64,000 bases of DNA from an uncultured Polaribacter sp. (lineage in GTDB: Bacteria > Bacteroidota > Bacteroidia > Flavobacteriales > Flavobacteriaceae), in assembly GCF_947500975.1 (NCBI RefSeq), contig NZ_CANMUE010000005.1, positions 1-64,000 on the forward strand, given 5' to 3'. A program made the translations under genes and the position numbers. This document shows, one piece after another, positions 46,111-56,173 of the stretch (within the stretch, counting starts at the first letter, position 1; every line of letters starts with the position of its first letter). The notes under the pieces are model-generated. The model searched no databases and had not been told where the DNA came from. It worked only from the letters and a program-made list of their open reading frames with translations.

Positions 46111-49100
46111 ATGAAAACAAAGTTTAAAGGAATTTTAACGCTATTATTAGCGTTTGTTGTGCAAATAACGTTTGCGCAGGAAAAAACAGTTTCTGGAACA
46201 GTATCTGATTCATCAGGTGCGTTACCTGGTGTAAGTGTTGCTGTTAAAGGTGGTGCTAATGGGACCGAAACTGATTTTGATGGTAAGTATTCTGTTAAGG
46301 TTAAAGCAGGAGATGTTTTGATTTTTAGGTACCTGGGGTTTAAGGTTATTGAAAAAAGTATTGGAACATCAAATACTATTAATGTTTTAATGGTCGAGGA
46401 TAATAATGTTTTAGATGAGATTGTTGTAACGGCTCTTGGTATCAAAAGAGAAGGTAAGTCTTTAGGGTATTCTGTTACGAAGATTAAAGGTGCAGAATTA
46501 GAGCAAAAATCAGAAGCTGATTTAGCTAGGGTTTTGAGAGGTAAAGCTGCGGGTGTACAGGTTACAAGTAGTAATGGTATAAGTGGTTCAGCTACAAATG
46601 TAATTATTAGAGGGTATTCTTCAATTACAGGTTCTAATCAGCCTTTGTATATTGTGGATGGGGTGCCTTTTAATACAAATACCAATGCTCAAACTTCTTA
46701 TTTTGACAACTCTACTGAGTCAAGTAGAATGTTAGATTTAGATCCTAATAATATTGCTACCCTAAATGTTTTGAAAGGTTTAAGTGCTACTACATTATAT
46801 GGTGAAAGAGGTAGAAATGGGGTTGTAGTAATAACCACTAAAAATGGAGATACTAGGAGTATTGATAAAACGAGTGTGAGTGTTAGTTCGTCAGTTTTCT
46901 TTTCTGACCCACATTTGCCAGATTACCAAAATGAATTTGGAGGTGGGTTCAATCAAGAGTTTGGGTGGTACTTTAGTAATTGGGGGCCTGCTTTTTCAGA
47001 TACTAACCCAAATGTTTATGGTAGTTATTTTAACAGTGTAGAGGATGGTCAGGTGTATGTTAATCACCCTTTTGCAACAAATAGCCAAAGTGATTTTATT
47101 GCTGGTTATGAAGATTTAGCAGCTTCACCATATGCTTATAAAGCTTATGATAATGTTGCCGCTTTTTTTAGAACTGGTATTGTTAAGACTAACTCAATTC
47201 AGGTTAGTGGAGGAAATGGTACAAGTCGATACAGCGTTAATTATAGTAAACATGATGAGGATGGTTTTACTCCAGGTAATAGTTTATCAAGAGATAATAT
47301 AGGTGTAGGTGGTTCTACTAAGAAAGGGAAATTTAAGTTTGGAGGGACTCTGAATTTTGCTAAAACAGACTATATTAGTCCTCCAGTAGCGGCTTCTAAT
47401 GGTAGTGGTGTTTTTGGTGGAGGAGCTTCGGTTTTTGGAGATTTAATGTATACGCCAAGGAATGTAGATTTGATGAATATTCCTTACCAGAGAGCTGATG
47501 GTGGTAGTTTGTATTATAGAGAGAGTAATTCTATACAAAATCCTAGATGGACTGTAGAAAATTCTAAAACAGGTCAATTAATCAATCGTGTATACGGTAG
47601 TTTTAATGTTTCTTATGATCTTAGTGAGTCAATGAAGTTAGCATATAAATACGGTATTGATACATATACAGAAAGTAGTTTTTATGGACAAAATGCTGGT
47701 GGTATTGATGGTAATGCATTAGGGGTTTACAGAACAACTTATATTACTAACACTTTAAAAGATCATACTTTAAGTTTAACTTATAATAAAGATTTTTCTG
47801 AAGATCTTAATTTTAATGCAATTGTTGGTGCTAACTCTACAAGAGCAGAGTTTGATCGTGATGGTCTTGAGAGTACTGATCAAATAGCGTTTGGAACATT
47901 AAGACATTATAATTTTGTTAATACATCTTCTGTTAATTCATTTAGTGGTGCTAATATGCAATTTAGTTCTGAAGAAAATACTTTAGGTACTTATATTGAT
48001 GCTACTCTTGGGTATAAAGGTTATCTTTTTTTAAATGCTGCGGCTAGAATGGATTGGACTTCAACATTAGAAGCAGAAAATAATTCGATACTTTATCCTT
48101 CAGCAAGTTTGTCATTTGTTCCTACGGAGGCTATAGAAGGTCTTAAAGGTGATGTTTTAAACTATCTTAAAGCTAGGATAGGTTTTGGTACTTCTGCAGG
48201 TTTTCCAAATCCATATAATACAAGAAATACTCTAAGCTTAAGTGCAAGATCATATGTTGATAATGATGGTAATGTCGTTTCAACTAATACTACATCTAAC
48301 TTTTTAGGAAATGCAAATTTAAAGCCAGAACTTGTGTCTGAAATAGAATTTGGTTTAGATACAAGATTATTTAATAGAGTAGGTTTAAATGTTAGTGTTT
48401 TTAAAAGAACAACAGAAGACTTAATTACAAATAAAGATTTAGACCCTTCTACAGGTTATACATCAACTGTTATTAATGGAGGTACTATTGAAGCGACTGG
48501 TATTGAGGTAGATTTAAATGCTGATGTAATTAAAACAAAAGATTTTAATTGGAATACTTCTTTAACTTTTTATAAAGATAAAACAACTGTTGTTGAACTT
48601 CCTGAAGATGTTGATATCATATTCTTAAATAGTGGTTTAAATGCTGCAATAGAAGGAGAAGCATATGGTGTGCTAGTTGGTACTCAAATACAGAGAGATG
48701 ATTCTGGGAATTATATTGTTGGTGATGATGGTAACTATTTAGAGACTGTTGAAAATGATCTAGTTATTGGTAATCCTAATCCAGATTTTACAAGTACAAT
48801 AAACAATACAATTAGTTATAAAAACTTTAAATTCTCATTTTCTTTTAATTATAGACATGGAGGAGATATTTATTCTTTAACTGCAGCAACTTTATTAAAT
48901 AGAGGTTTAGTTGAATTCCCTTTAGATAGATATGGAACTTATGTTTTACCTGGTGTAACAACTACTGGTGCTGTAAACACAACTCAAATTAATGCAACTA
49001 ATGTAGCTTTTGATAACTGGCTATATGGTCCGAATGAGTTTAGAGTTTATGATGGAACCACTTTAAGACTAAGCGATGTAAGTCTTAGCTATTCTTTACC

Positions 49101-49308
49101 TAAAGAAAATCTTGAAAACACTCCGTTTTCAGGAATTTCTTTTACAGCTTCAGGTTCTAACTTATGGTACAAGGCATTTAATTTTCCAGATGCAATTAAT
49201 TTCGACACAAATTCTTTAAGTTCTGGTGTTGGAAATTCTGTAGGAGTAGATTGGTTAACTGGGCCAAGTGCTAAAAGATATGGTTTGAGTTTAAAACTAT
49301 CATTCTAA
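46111..49308 (+). CDS. SusC/RagA family TonB-dependent transporter, operon B
   Basis: A 1065-residue transporter with signal peptide MKTKFKGILTLLLAFVVQ, carboxypeptidase regulatory-like domain (KTVSGTVSDSSGALPGVSVA, DFDGKYSV), plug (DEIVVTALGIKREGKSLGYS, GKAAGVQVTSSNG, SATTLYGERGRNGVVVITTK) and barrel ending in KRYGLSLKLSF. The first 40 or so residues are close to the SusC of operons A and C, while the barrel is clearly different. It precedes its susD by 17 bases. The substrate is unknown. Confidence 0.95.
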   Translation: MKTKFKGILTLLLAFVVQITFAQEKTVSGTVSDSSGALPGVSVAVKGGANGTETDFDGKYSVKVKAGDVLIFRYLGFKVIEKSIGTSNTINVLMVEDNNVLDEIVVTALGIKREGKSLGYSVTKIKGAELEQKSEADLARVLRGKAAGVQVTSSNGISGSATNVIIRGYSSITGSNQPLYIVDGVPFNTNTNAQTSYFDNSTESSRMLDLDPNNIATLNVLKGLSATTLYGERGRNGVVVITTKNGDTRSIDKTSVSVSSSVFFSDPHLPDYQNEFGGGFNQEFGWYFSNWGPAFSDTNPNVYGSYFNSVEDGQVYVNHPFATNSQSDFIAGYEDLAASPYAYKAYDNVAAFFRTGIVKTNSIQVSGGNGTSRYSVNYSKHDEDGFTPGNSLSRDNIGVGGSTKKGKFKFGGTLNFAKTDYISPPVAASNGSGVFGGGASVFGDLMYTPRNVDLMNIPYQRADGGSLYYRESNSIQNPRWTVENSKTGQLINRVYGSFNVSYDLSESMKLAYKYGIDTYTESSFYGQNAGGIDGNALGVYRTTYITNTLKDHTLSLTYNKDFSEDLNFNAIVGANSTRAEFDRDGLESTDQIAFGTLRHYNFVNTSSVNSFSGANMQFSSEENTLGTYIDATLGYKGYLFLNAAARMDWTSTLEAENNSILYPSASLSFVPTEAIEGLKGDVLNYLKARIGFGTSAGFPNPYNTRNTLSLSARSYVDNDGNVVSTNTTSNFLGNANLKPELVSEIEFGLDTRLFNRVGLNVSVFKRTTEDLITNKDLDPSTGYTSTVINGGTIEATGIEVDLNADVIKTKDFNWNTSLTFYKDKTTVVELPEDVDIIFLNSGLNAAIEGEAYGVLVGTQIQRDDSGNYIVGDDGNYLETVENDLVIGNPNPDFTSTINNTISYKNFKFSFSFNYRHGGDIYSLTAATLLNRGLVEFPLDRYGTYVLPGVTTTGAVNTTQINATNVAFDNWLYGPNEFRVYDGTTLRLSDVSLSYSLPKENLENTPFSGISFTASGSNLWYKAFNFPDAINFDTNSLSSGVGNSVGVDWLTGPSAKRYGLSLKLSF

Positions 49309-49325
49309 AAAAAACTTTTTATATT

Positions 49326-50948
49326 ATGAAGACAAAATTTTTAAAATACTTTTCAATATCTTTAATTTCTATATTTATGGCCTCTTCTTGTGAGACCACT
49401 AAACTAGAACTTCTAGATAGCCCCAATGCATTGACAGAAAGTTCTGCTGATGTAGATTTTTACCTATCATCAATTCAAATTACCATGTCAGATTTTTTCG
49501 AAAATATAACTGAAGAAGGTATGGAATTAACTAGGATACTACATTTTTTTGGACCTACATATGAAAATGGTTATGCTGCTAGTCAGTTGAATAATGCATG
49601 GAGTAATGTTTATTCAGGTGTATTGCCAGATGCAAGAGCTTTGGTTCCATTAGCAATTGAGCAAGAGTTGTATACCCATGCAGCTATAGCTCAAATTGCT
49701 GAAGCATATATGGTAGGAACATTAGTAGATTATATAGGAGATATTCCTTATACAGAGAGTAATGACGGTGTGTCATTAAATCCAGTAGCGGATTTAGGTT
49801 CAGAAATATACCCTAAACTAATTGCTCTTTTAGATGAAGCTATAGTTAATTTGGGAAAAACAGAATCTGTACTTCCTTCAACTGATTTATACTATGATGG
49901 AGATGAAGCTAAATGGACAAAATTAGCAAATACGTTAAAACTAAAGTTTTATTTACAAACTCGTTTAGTAGACGATGTAGCTTCTGAAATTAATGCTATT
50001 GTTGCTTCAGGAAATTACATTCAATCATCTGATGATGATTTCTTTTTTCAATATTCTTCAACAGATACAGATCCTGATAGTAGACATCCAATTTTTGCAA
50101 GAAATTTTGTAGAAGGTAGTGGTGTTACAGATTATATGTCTAACCATTATATGAATGAATTAGTTCATCAATACAGTACTGGTAAAACAGTCGTAGATCC
50201 AAGAACACGTTACTATTTTTATAGACAAAGATCAACAAGTTCTGAGACTACGGTAGAACAAGCATGTTATGGTACTTTACCACCAGATCATTACGGTTTT
50301 GCTATTCCTTATTGTACTCTTACAGATGGTTATTGGGGAAGAGATCATGGTGATGATGGAGGTATACCTCCTGATACATCTTTAAGAGCAACCTGGGGTG
50401 TTTATCCTGTAGGGGGGCCATTTGATGAAGATACATTTGTTTCAATTGCAGATAGAAATGTAGGTTTAGTTGGTCAAGGAATTTCTCCAATAATGATGTC
50501 TTCTTATGTTGACTTTATGTTAGCTGAGGCAGCTTTAACTATTGGAACTACAGGTGATGCTAGGACTTATTTGGAAAATGGAATTACTAAATCAATAGAT
50601 AAAGTAATTAATTTTGGTTCTTCTATAGCAAATTCTTCATATGTGCCAGATGCTGCATATATTACGTCTTATATTGATGAAGTTCTAGCTTTGTATGATG
50701 CAGCTGCAACAAATGATGAAAAATTAAATATTATTGTAAAAGAATATTTTATTGCATTATATGGTAATGGAATAGAAGCTTACAATACTTTTAGACGAAC
50801 AGGTATGCCAGATAATTTACAACCTCTAAGAAAAAGTGTTACTACTCAGTTTGTAAATTCTTTCTTTTACCCATCTGATTACGTGAACCAAAATTCTAAT
50901 GCTACACAGAAAACAGATGTTTATCAAACAGTTTTTTGGGATAATTAA
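49326..50948 (+). CDS. SusD/RagB family lipoprotein, operon B
   Basis: A 540-residue SusD-like lipoprotein, with signal FSISLISIFMASSC and lipid Cys22. SusD patterns include AQIAEAYMVGTLVDYIGDIPYTES, DGDEAKWTKLANTLKLKFYLQTR and FMLAEAALTIGTTGDARTYLENGI, plus the tail GNGIEAYNTFRRTGMPDNLQPL. It is longer than the operon A protein. It binds the ligand for the SusC encoded immediately upstream. Confidence 0.92.
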   Translation: MKTKFLKYFSISLISIFMASSCETTKLELLDSPNALTESSADVDFYLSSIQITMSDFFENITEEGMELTRILHFFGPTYENGYAASQLNNAWSNVYSGVLPDARALVPLAIEQELYTHAAIAQIAEAYMVGTLVDYIGDIPYTESNDGVSLNPVADLGSEIYPKLIALLDEAIVNLGKTESVLPSTDLYYDGDEAKWTKLANTLKLKFYLQTRLVDDVASEINAIVASGNYIQSSDDDFFFQYSSTDTDPDSRHPIFARNFVEGSGVTDYMSNHYMNELVHQYSTGKTVVDPRTRYYFYRQRSTSSETTVEQACYGTLPPDHYGFAIPYCTLTDGYWGRDHGDDGGIPPDTSLRATWGVYPVGGPFDEDTFVSIADRNVGLVGQGISPIMMSSYVDFMLAEAALTIGTTGDARTYLENGITKSIDKVINFGSSIANSSYVPDAAYITSYIDEVLALYDAAATNDEKLNIIVKEYFIALYGNGIEAYNTFRRTGMPDNLQPLRKSVTTQFVNSFFYPSDYVNQNSNATQKTDVYQTVFWDN

Positions 50949-50965
50949 TTTAAAATAATAAAAAG

Positions 50966-51901
50966 ATGAATAAAATTTTAAAAATATTATTATTTGCTAG
51001 TTTAGTTTTAATTTACTCTTGTGATGATGCGGATAAATTAAATGCAGATAGTATAACTAATGGAGCTGTTTTAACAACAGTTGAAGAGATCAATTTAGAT
51101 ATTGATAAAGGTGACCCTGGAGCTTCTACGGCTTCTGTAACAGTTCAATTTGCTGACTTTATTGATAATAATTCGCTTGAATCTGTAGATGTTTATGTAC
51201 AATTTATAGATACAACACCAGTAGATAATGTTGTAGTTTCAATAGATGAGGCTTTTCTTAAAAATGTTAGTGCTTCTGAATTTACAATGGAAGATTCTGT
51301 TTTATTAGTTGCTGATCAATTGCCAACATATACTTTTTCTTTCACAGGTTCTGAAGCTATAGCTGCTACAGGAGTTGATACCTCTATTTTAGATGGTGGT
51401 GATTTATTTATTATGAGATTGGTTGTTAAATTAACAGATGGTTCAGAATATACTTCTACAAACGTTGGAGAAGATGTAGCTGTTACTTCACATAACACTC
51501 CTTTTAGATATGCTGCAACTGTAAAGTGTTTAACACCTCTTTATGATTTATCAGGTACTTGGTCAGGAGTAACTAATGCGACAAATACAGATGGTCAGAC
51601 ACCTGCAACAGATTTAGCTACAACAGTTACTATTTCAGCAGCTGGTACAAGTGGTTTAGATTATACTATTATTGATGCATATGGAGGGGCTTATATTTTT
51701 CATTATGGAGCTGCTTATGGAGCATCATGGGAAATTGAAGGTACTTTTAGTGAAATTTGTGGTACTACACTTACAGGTACTTCAACAGATCATTGGGGGC
51801 AAGTTGTTGATCTAAACGGAACAATAATAGACAGTAATACTATATCTATTTCATGGACAAATCCTTGGGGTGATGAAGGAACTACTGTTTATACTAGATA
51901 A
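50966..51901 (+). CDS. Operon B surface lipoprotein
   Basis: A 311-residue lipoprotein (signal ILLFASLVLIYSC, Cys19). The N-terminal half is a beta domain (STASVTVQFADFIDNNSLESVDVYVQFID). The C-terminal half opens with CLTPLYDLSGTWSGVTNATN and ends with EICGTTLTGTSTDHWG, VDLNGTIIDSNTISISWTNPWGDEGTTVY. It is a distant relative of the SusE/F-like protein of operon A. It lies 17 bases after susD, and a strong terminator hairpin follows. Confidence 0.7.
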   Translation: MNKILKILLFASLVLIYSCDDADKLNADSITNGAVLTTVEEINLDIDKGDPGASTASVTVQFADFIDNNSLESVDVYVQFIDTTPVDNVVVSIDEAFLKNVSASEFTMEDSVLLVADQLPTYTFSFTGSEAIAATGVDTSILDGGDLFIMRLVVKLTDGSEYTSTNVGEDVAVTSHNTPFRYAATVKCLTPLYDLSGTWSGVTNATNTDGQTPATDLATTVTISAAGTSGLDYTIIDAYGGAYIFHYGAAYGASWEIEGTFSEICGTTLTGTSTDHWGQVVDLNGTIIDSNTISISWTNPWGDEGTTVYTR

Positions 51902-51917
51902 TCAAATTATTTTATAG

Positions 51918-51952
51918 AAAAAAGAGGGAAAATACGTTTTCCCTCTTTTTTG
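51918..51952 (+). terminator. Terminator hairpin before the haloperoxidase fusion gene
   Basis: AAAAGAGGGAAAA and TTTTCCCTCTTTT pair perfectly around TACG, with a T run. It lies between the lipoprotein and the ATG at 51971. No good promoter fits in the 18 bases left, so the next gene is probably expressed by readthrough. Confidence 0.8.
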
Positions 51953-51970
51953 CATTAAACAGTTTATTAA

Positions 51971-54900
51971 ATGGGGCAAAAAATAAAAAATATAATACTA
52001 TTATCACTATTAATACAAAATTTATATTGCCAACAATTTAAAGATGTAACAAATCAAGTAGGTTTTACTAATGTTATTAAAAGTAATGGAGTATCAGTAG
52101 TTGATTACGATTTAGATGGTTATTTAGATGTCTTTATAGTAGCTCAAGAAGAATATGAACAAGAAAATCCTAATACAATTAGTAGACTTTTTAGGAATAA
52201 AGGTGATGGTAGTTTTGAAAATGTTACTTCTATAAGTGGTCTTGATGATTTTTATATTCAATTTACTGAACAAATTGAAGGTAGATCTTTAGGTAATAAA
52301 ATTGGAGCTTCTTGGGGGGATTATAATAATGACTCTTATCCAGATCTTTTTCTATCTGGTGTTAGCTTAAATCATTTATTTAAAAATAATGGTGATGGCA
52401 CATTTACTGAGGTTACTGTAGATGCCAATTTGGAACAATTTTGTGATACATGTATAACAACAACAACTTTATGGTTTGATTATAATAATGATGGATATTT
52501 AGACTTGTTTTTATCCGATTATAGTTCTTTAAATTCCAATAAAATATATATTAATAAAAAAGATGGTACTTTTAATTTACTAGAAGAAACAGTTATTAAT
52601 GAAAAAATTGGTATAAGTTATTCGTCAATTCCGATGGATTTTAATAATGATGGTTTATTAGACCTTTATGTTGCAAATGATTTTGATGGTGACAATTTTT
52701 TATACATAAAAAATAGTATTGATTTTATCGAATCTGCTGAAAACTATAATGTGCTAGATCCATATGATGGTATGGGCTTGGCTACATCTGATTTCAATAA
52801 TGATGGGTTATTTGACTTATTTGTTACTAATATAAGTCAGAATGGTTTTTATATTAATAAAGGTCATGGTTTTTTTTTAGATGAAAGTGAAACTCATAAT
52901 GTTAAAGATACTCAATGGTCTTGGGGTGTGATATTTTCTGATTTTGACAATGATGGTTATGAGGATTTATTTATAGGTAATGGTAGTACGAATAATAAAC
53001 AGCCTAATTATTATTTTAAAAATGTTAATTTAAATGGTGAGAGAACTTTTGTTGATAATAGTTCAGAATTATCTGGTGAAAATTTAACAGTTACTAAGAG
53101 TATTGTAGATTTTGATTTTGATAATGATGGTGATTTAGATATTATTGCAGGTGATTTTGATGGTAATTTAATTTTTTATAAAAATACAATTGATAACCAA
53201 AATAAAACTTGGTTTAAAATAATTTTAGAAGGTACAGAGTCCAATATAAACGCATTCGGGAGTAAAATTAATGTAAAAAGCTATAGTCTTAATCAAAATA
53301 GATTATTTCATGGTTCAAGATTTTTATCACAATCTATAACACCTATTCATTTTGGTTTAGGTAATTCTTCTATAGTAGATGAAATTACAGTTACTTGGCC
53401 TAGCGGAGTTACTGAAACATATAACAATATACCCGCAAATTCTACCATTAAAATAAAAGAAAATAACGGTTATGTAATAATAGATAATTTACCTATCAAC
53501 CCTGAATTAGGATGTACAGATATTTTTGCATGTAATTACAGTATTGATGCTACTGTTAATAATGGTTCATGCACTTATATTCCATCAATAATGATAAATG
53601 GATCAACAAGTTCAACACCTTTAAACATGGAAACATATTCAGTATTTGAACAGGATTTTGAAGAATACATTTGGTCTGTAGAAAATGGAACAATTATAGA
53701 TGGGCAAGGAACTAATAATATTAAAGTAATTTGGGATATAGATACTAAGGGTATTGTTAAGCTAAGGGTAAAAGATTCAGATTGTTATACACAAGAGTCA
53801 ATATTTGATGTCAGTTTAAACTTTAGTGTGTCATCTTTAAGTAGTGATAGCTTATCAATAGCAAGGCTTTGGAATGAGGTTTTGCTTGAGCTGATTAGAC
53901 TTGATTATGCTAGACCAACTATACACGCAAGAAATCTTTTTCATACAAGTATGGCAATGTTTGATTCTTGGGCAATTTATAATCAAGATAGTTCATCAAC
54001 ATATTTAATAGGAAAAACAGTCAATAATTTTAGTGTCAATTTTGATAGTTTTAATTATGACGATAATAAAAACACTGCTATTGCTAAGACAATTAGTTAT
54101 GCAATGTACAATATATTAAAACAACGTTTTAAAGAATCTCCAAATTTAGAAGAAAGTTTTAGTTTATTAGAAATAACAATGTCATTATTAGGTTATGACC
54201 CAGATTACAATGAAACTGATTACTCTAATGGAAAACCTGAAGCTTTAGGGAATTTTATTGCTGAAAAAGTTATTGAGTATGGTTTAAATGATGGTTCTAA
54301 TGAAGAGAATTTGTATGTAAATAACTATTATAAGTCTATAAACCCCAATTTAACACCTTATGAGACTGGAAATAAACTTATTCAATATCCAAATAGATGG
54401 CAACCGCTTTCACTAGATGTTTTTATAGATCAGAGTGGGAATGTTATTTCTGACTCTTCTCCAGAGTTTTTAAGTCCTGAATGGGGTAATGTTTTTCCAT
54501 TTTCTTTAACAAATGATGATTATAAGATCAATACAAGGGGTTCTGATGTTTATAAAACATATTTAGATCCAGGAGCACCAGCTTATATTACAAATGACCT
54601 TAATTTATCTGAATATTATAAATGGGGGTTTTCTTTAGTTTCAATTTGGTCTTCTCATTTAACCAGTAATGATGGAGTTATGTGGGATATCTCTCCACTT
54701 TCTATTGGTAATTTTGATATAGAGTTGTTGCCTAATTCTTTCAAAGATTACTCAAGCTTTTACAAAATGTTTGAAGGAGGAGATATAAGTACAGGAAGAA
54801 GAATTAATCCTGTTACTAATGAAGAGTACGTACCTAATTTTGTACCAAGAGGAGATTATACTAGGGTTTTGGCTGAGTTTTGGGCTGATGGTCCAGACTC

Positions 54901-55951
54901 TGAAACACCCCCTGGACATTGGTTTACGTTGTTAAATTATGTAAGTGATAGTGATATGCTAGATAAAAGAATAAGTGGAGTCGGTGAAATTATTTCTGAT
55001 TTAGAGTGGGATATAAAATCGTATTTTATTTTGGGTGGTGCTATGCATGATGCAGCAATAGCTGCATGGAGTATTAAAGGCTGGTATGATTATATAAGGC
55101 CAATATCTGCTATTCGATATATGGCAGGTTTAGGACAAAGTACAGATGAAACATTAAGTAATTATAATGTACAAGGTATTCCATTAATAAAGGGTTTTAT
55201 AGAAGTTGTTTCTGAGAATGATGAGTTAGCGGGTGATAAAAATGAAAATGTGGGTAAAATAAAATTATATTCATGGAGAGGGCATGATTATATTACAAAT
55301 GTTGATACTGATATAGCTGATGTAGGTTGGATTTTAGCAGAAAATTGGTGGCCATATCAAAGACCATCATTTGTTACCCCTCCTTTTGCGGGTTATGTAT
55401 CTGGGCATTCTACTTTTTCAAGAACAGCAGCTGTTGTGTTAACTAAATTAACTGGAAGTGAATATTTTCCAGGTGGAATAGGTAAATTTACTGCTAGTAA
55501 AGATAAATTTTTAGTATTTGAAGAGGGGCCTAGTGAAGACGTCGAATTACAATGGGCAACTTATTATGATGCATCAGATCAATGTAGTTTATCAAGAATT
55601 TGGGGAGGTATCCATCCTCCTGTAGACGACATAATTGGAAGAAAAATTGGAAATAAAATAGGTGAAAAAGCTTTTGAATTTGCATTTAAATTTTTTGAAA
55701 ATGATAATATAGGAATTACACAAAATAGCCTTTTCCCTAACCCTGTATCTACTGGTGAAAAAATAACAATTTCAAACACTAATCTAAATGATAGTTTTTA
55801 TCTCTTTGATTTAATTGGTAAACAAATTAATTTTAAAAGTATTATTTATTCAGAATATAGTAAATCGACAGAATTAAGTTTAAATCATGTGGGTAAAGGT
55901 GTTTATTTTATTAAACATAATGATAAATCATATAAGATTATTGTAAAATAA
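51971..55951 (+). CDS. T9SS-exported FG-GAP/ASPIC-vanadium haloperoxidase fusion
   Basis: A 1326-residue secreted protein. A signal peptide is followed by seven FG-GAP/VCBS repeats with DxDxDG-type calcium loops (VDYDLDGYLDVF, FDYNNDGYLDLF, SDFNNDGLFDLF, SDFDNDGYEDLF and others; about 20-425). An ASPIC/UnbV domain follows (about 427-495, NAFGSKINVKSY, VDEITVTWPSGVTETY), then a GCTDIFACNYS cysteine motif (514 on), a PKD-like part, and a vanadium haloperoxidase/PAP2 domain (about 626-1242). Its vanadate-site signatures are all present: K-x6-RP (Lys1036, Arg1043), SGH (Ser1144-His1146), and SR-x5-H (Ser1208, Arg1209, His1215). A T9SS sorting domain (about 1250-1326) closes it. Activity could be halide oxidation or acid phosphatase; sequence alone does not decide. 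Confidence 0.88.
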   Translation: MGQKIKNIILLSLLIQNLYCQQFKDVTNQVGFTNVIKSNGVSVVDYDLDGYLDVFIVAQEEYEQENPNTISRLFRNKGDGSFENVTSISGLDDFYIQFTEQIEGRSLGNKIGASWGDYNNDSYPDLFLSGVSLNHLFKNNGDGTFTEVTVDANLEQFCDTCITTTTLWFDYNNDGYLDLFLSDYSSLNSNKIYINKKDGTFNLLEETVINEKIGISYSSIPMDFNNDGLLDLYVANDFDGDNFLYIKNSIDFIESAENYNVLDPYDGMGLATSDFNNDGLFDLFVTNISQNGFYINKGHGFFLDESETHNVKDTQWSWGVIFSDFDNDGYEDLFIGNGSTNNKQPNYYFKNVNLNGERTFVDNSSELSGENLTVTKSIVDFDFDNDGDLDIIAGDFDGNLIFYKNTIDNQNKTWFKIILEGTESNINAFGSKINVKSYSLNQNRLFHGSRFLSQSITPIHFGLGNSSIVDEITVTWPSGVTETYNNIPANSTIKIKENNGYVIIDNLPINPELGCTDIFACNYSIDATVNNGSCTYIPSIMINGSTSSTPLNMETYSVFEQDFEEYIWSVENGTIIDGQGTNNIKVIWDIDTKGIVKLRVKDSDCYTQESIFDVSLNFSVSSLSSDSLSIARLWNEVLLELIRLDYARPTIHARNLFHTSMAMFDSWAIYNQDSSSTYLIGKTVNNFSVNFDSFNYDDNKNTAIAKTISYAMYNILKQRFKESPNLEESFSLLEITMSLLGYDPDYNETDYSNGKPEALGNFIAEKVIEYGLNDGSNEENLYVNNYYKSINPNLTPYETGNKLIQYPNRWQPLSLDVFIDQSGNVISDSSPEFLSPEWGNVFPFSLTNDDYKINTRGSDVYKTYLDPGAPAYITNDLNLSEYYKWGFSLVSIWSSHLTSNDGVMWDISPLSIGNFDIELLPNSFKDYSSFYKMFEGGDISTGRRINPVTNEEYVPNFVPRGDYTRVLAEFWADGPDSETPPGHWFTLLNYVSDSDMLDKRISGVGEIISDLEWDIKSYFILGGAMHDAAIAAWSIKGWYDYIRPISAIRYMAGLGQSTDETLSNYNVQGIPLIKGFIEVVSENDELAGDKNENVGKIKLYSWRGHDYITNVDTDIADVGWILAENWWPYQRPSFVTPPFAGYVSGHSTFSRTAAVVLTKLTGSEYFPGGIGKFTASKDKFLVFEEGPSEDVELQWATYYDASDQCSLSRIWGGIHPPVDDIIGRKIGNKIGEKAFEFAFKFFENDNIGITQNSLFPNPVSTGEKITISNTNLNDSFYLFDLIGKQINFKSIIYSEYSKSTELSLNHVGKGVYFIKHNDKSYKIIVK

Positions 55952-55958
55952 AGTTTAA

Positions 55959-56115
55959 TTAACGTGAGTTCCACTTAACGTCAACTATTTTAGGTAAACA
56001 GGTTTGTATTTTAATAGTTGTTTTTTAATCAAGAAAAAATAGGCAGTTAAACAAGCTATTAAATTCCTTAAGAAGTCGTCAAATGAGCAATGTCTAGAAC
56101 GTACGGGTAGTATCT
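55959..56115 (-). mobile_element. IS982-family element, truncated copy B (right end)
   Basis: On the minus strand the conserved transposase tail can be read (SRHCSFDDFLRNLIACLTAY), followed by the terminal sequence GTTAAGTGGAACTCACGTTAA. The upstream part of the element is missing. Its outer end lies only 8 bases from the haloperoxidase stop, so the insertion came to rest directly behind that gene. Confidence 0.7.
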
Positions 56116-56173
56116 AAAAAAAACTGTGTAAATAGAAAATTATGAGGGTTTTAAATCCTCCTAATTTTATGTA

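Noticed and set aside
51971..53250. Tandem DNA repeats in the FG-GAP part
   Set aside because: The similarity is at the protein level (DxDxDG loops) and the DNA is diverged, so it is a domain repeat and not a DNA repeat array.
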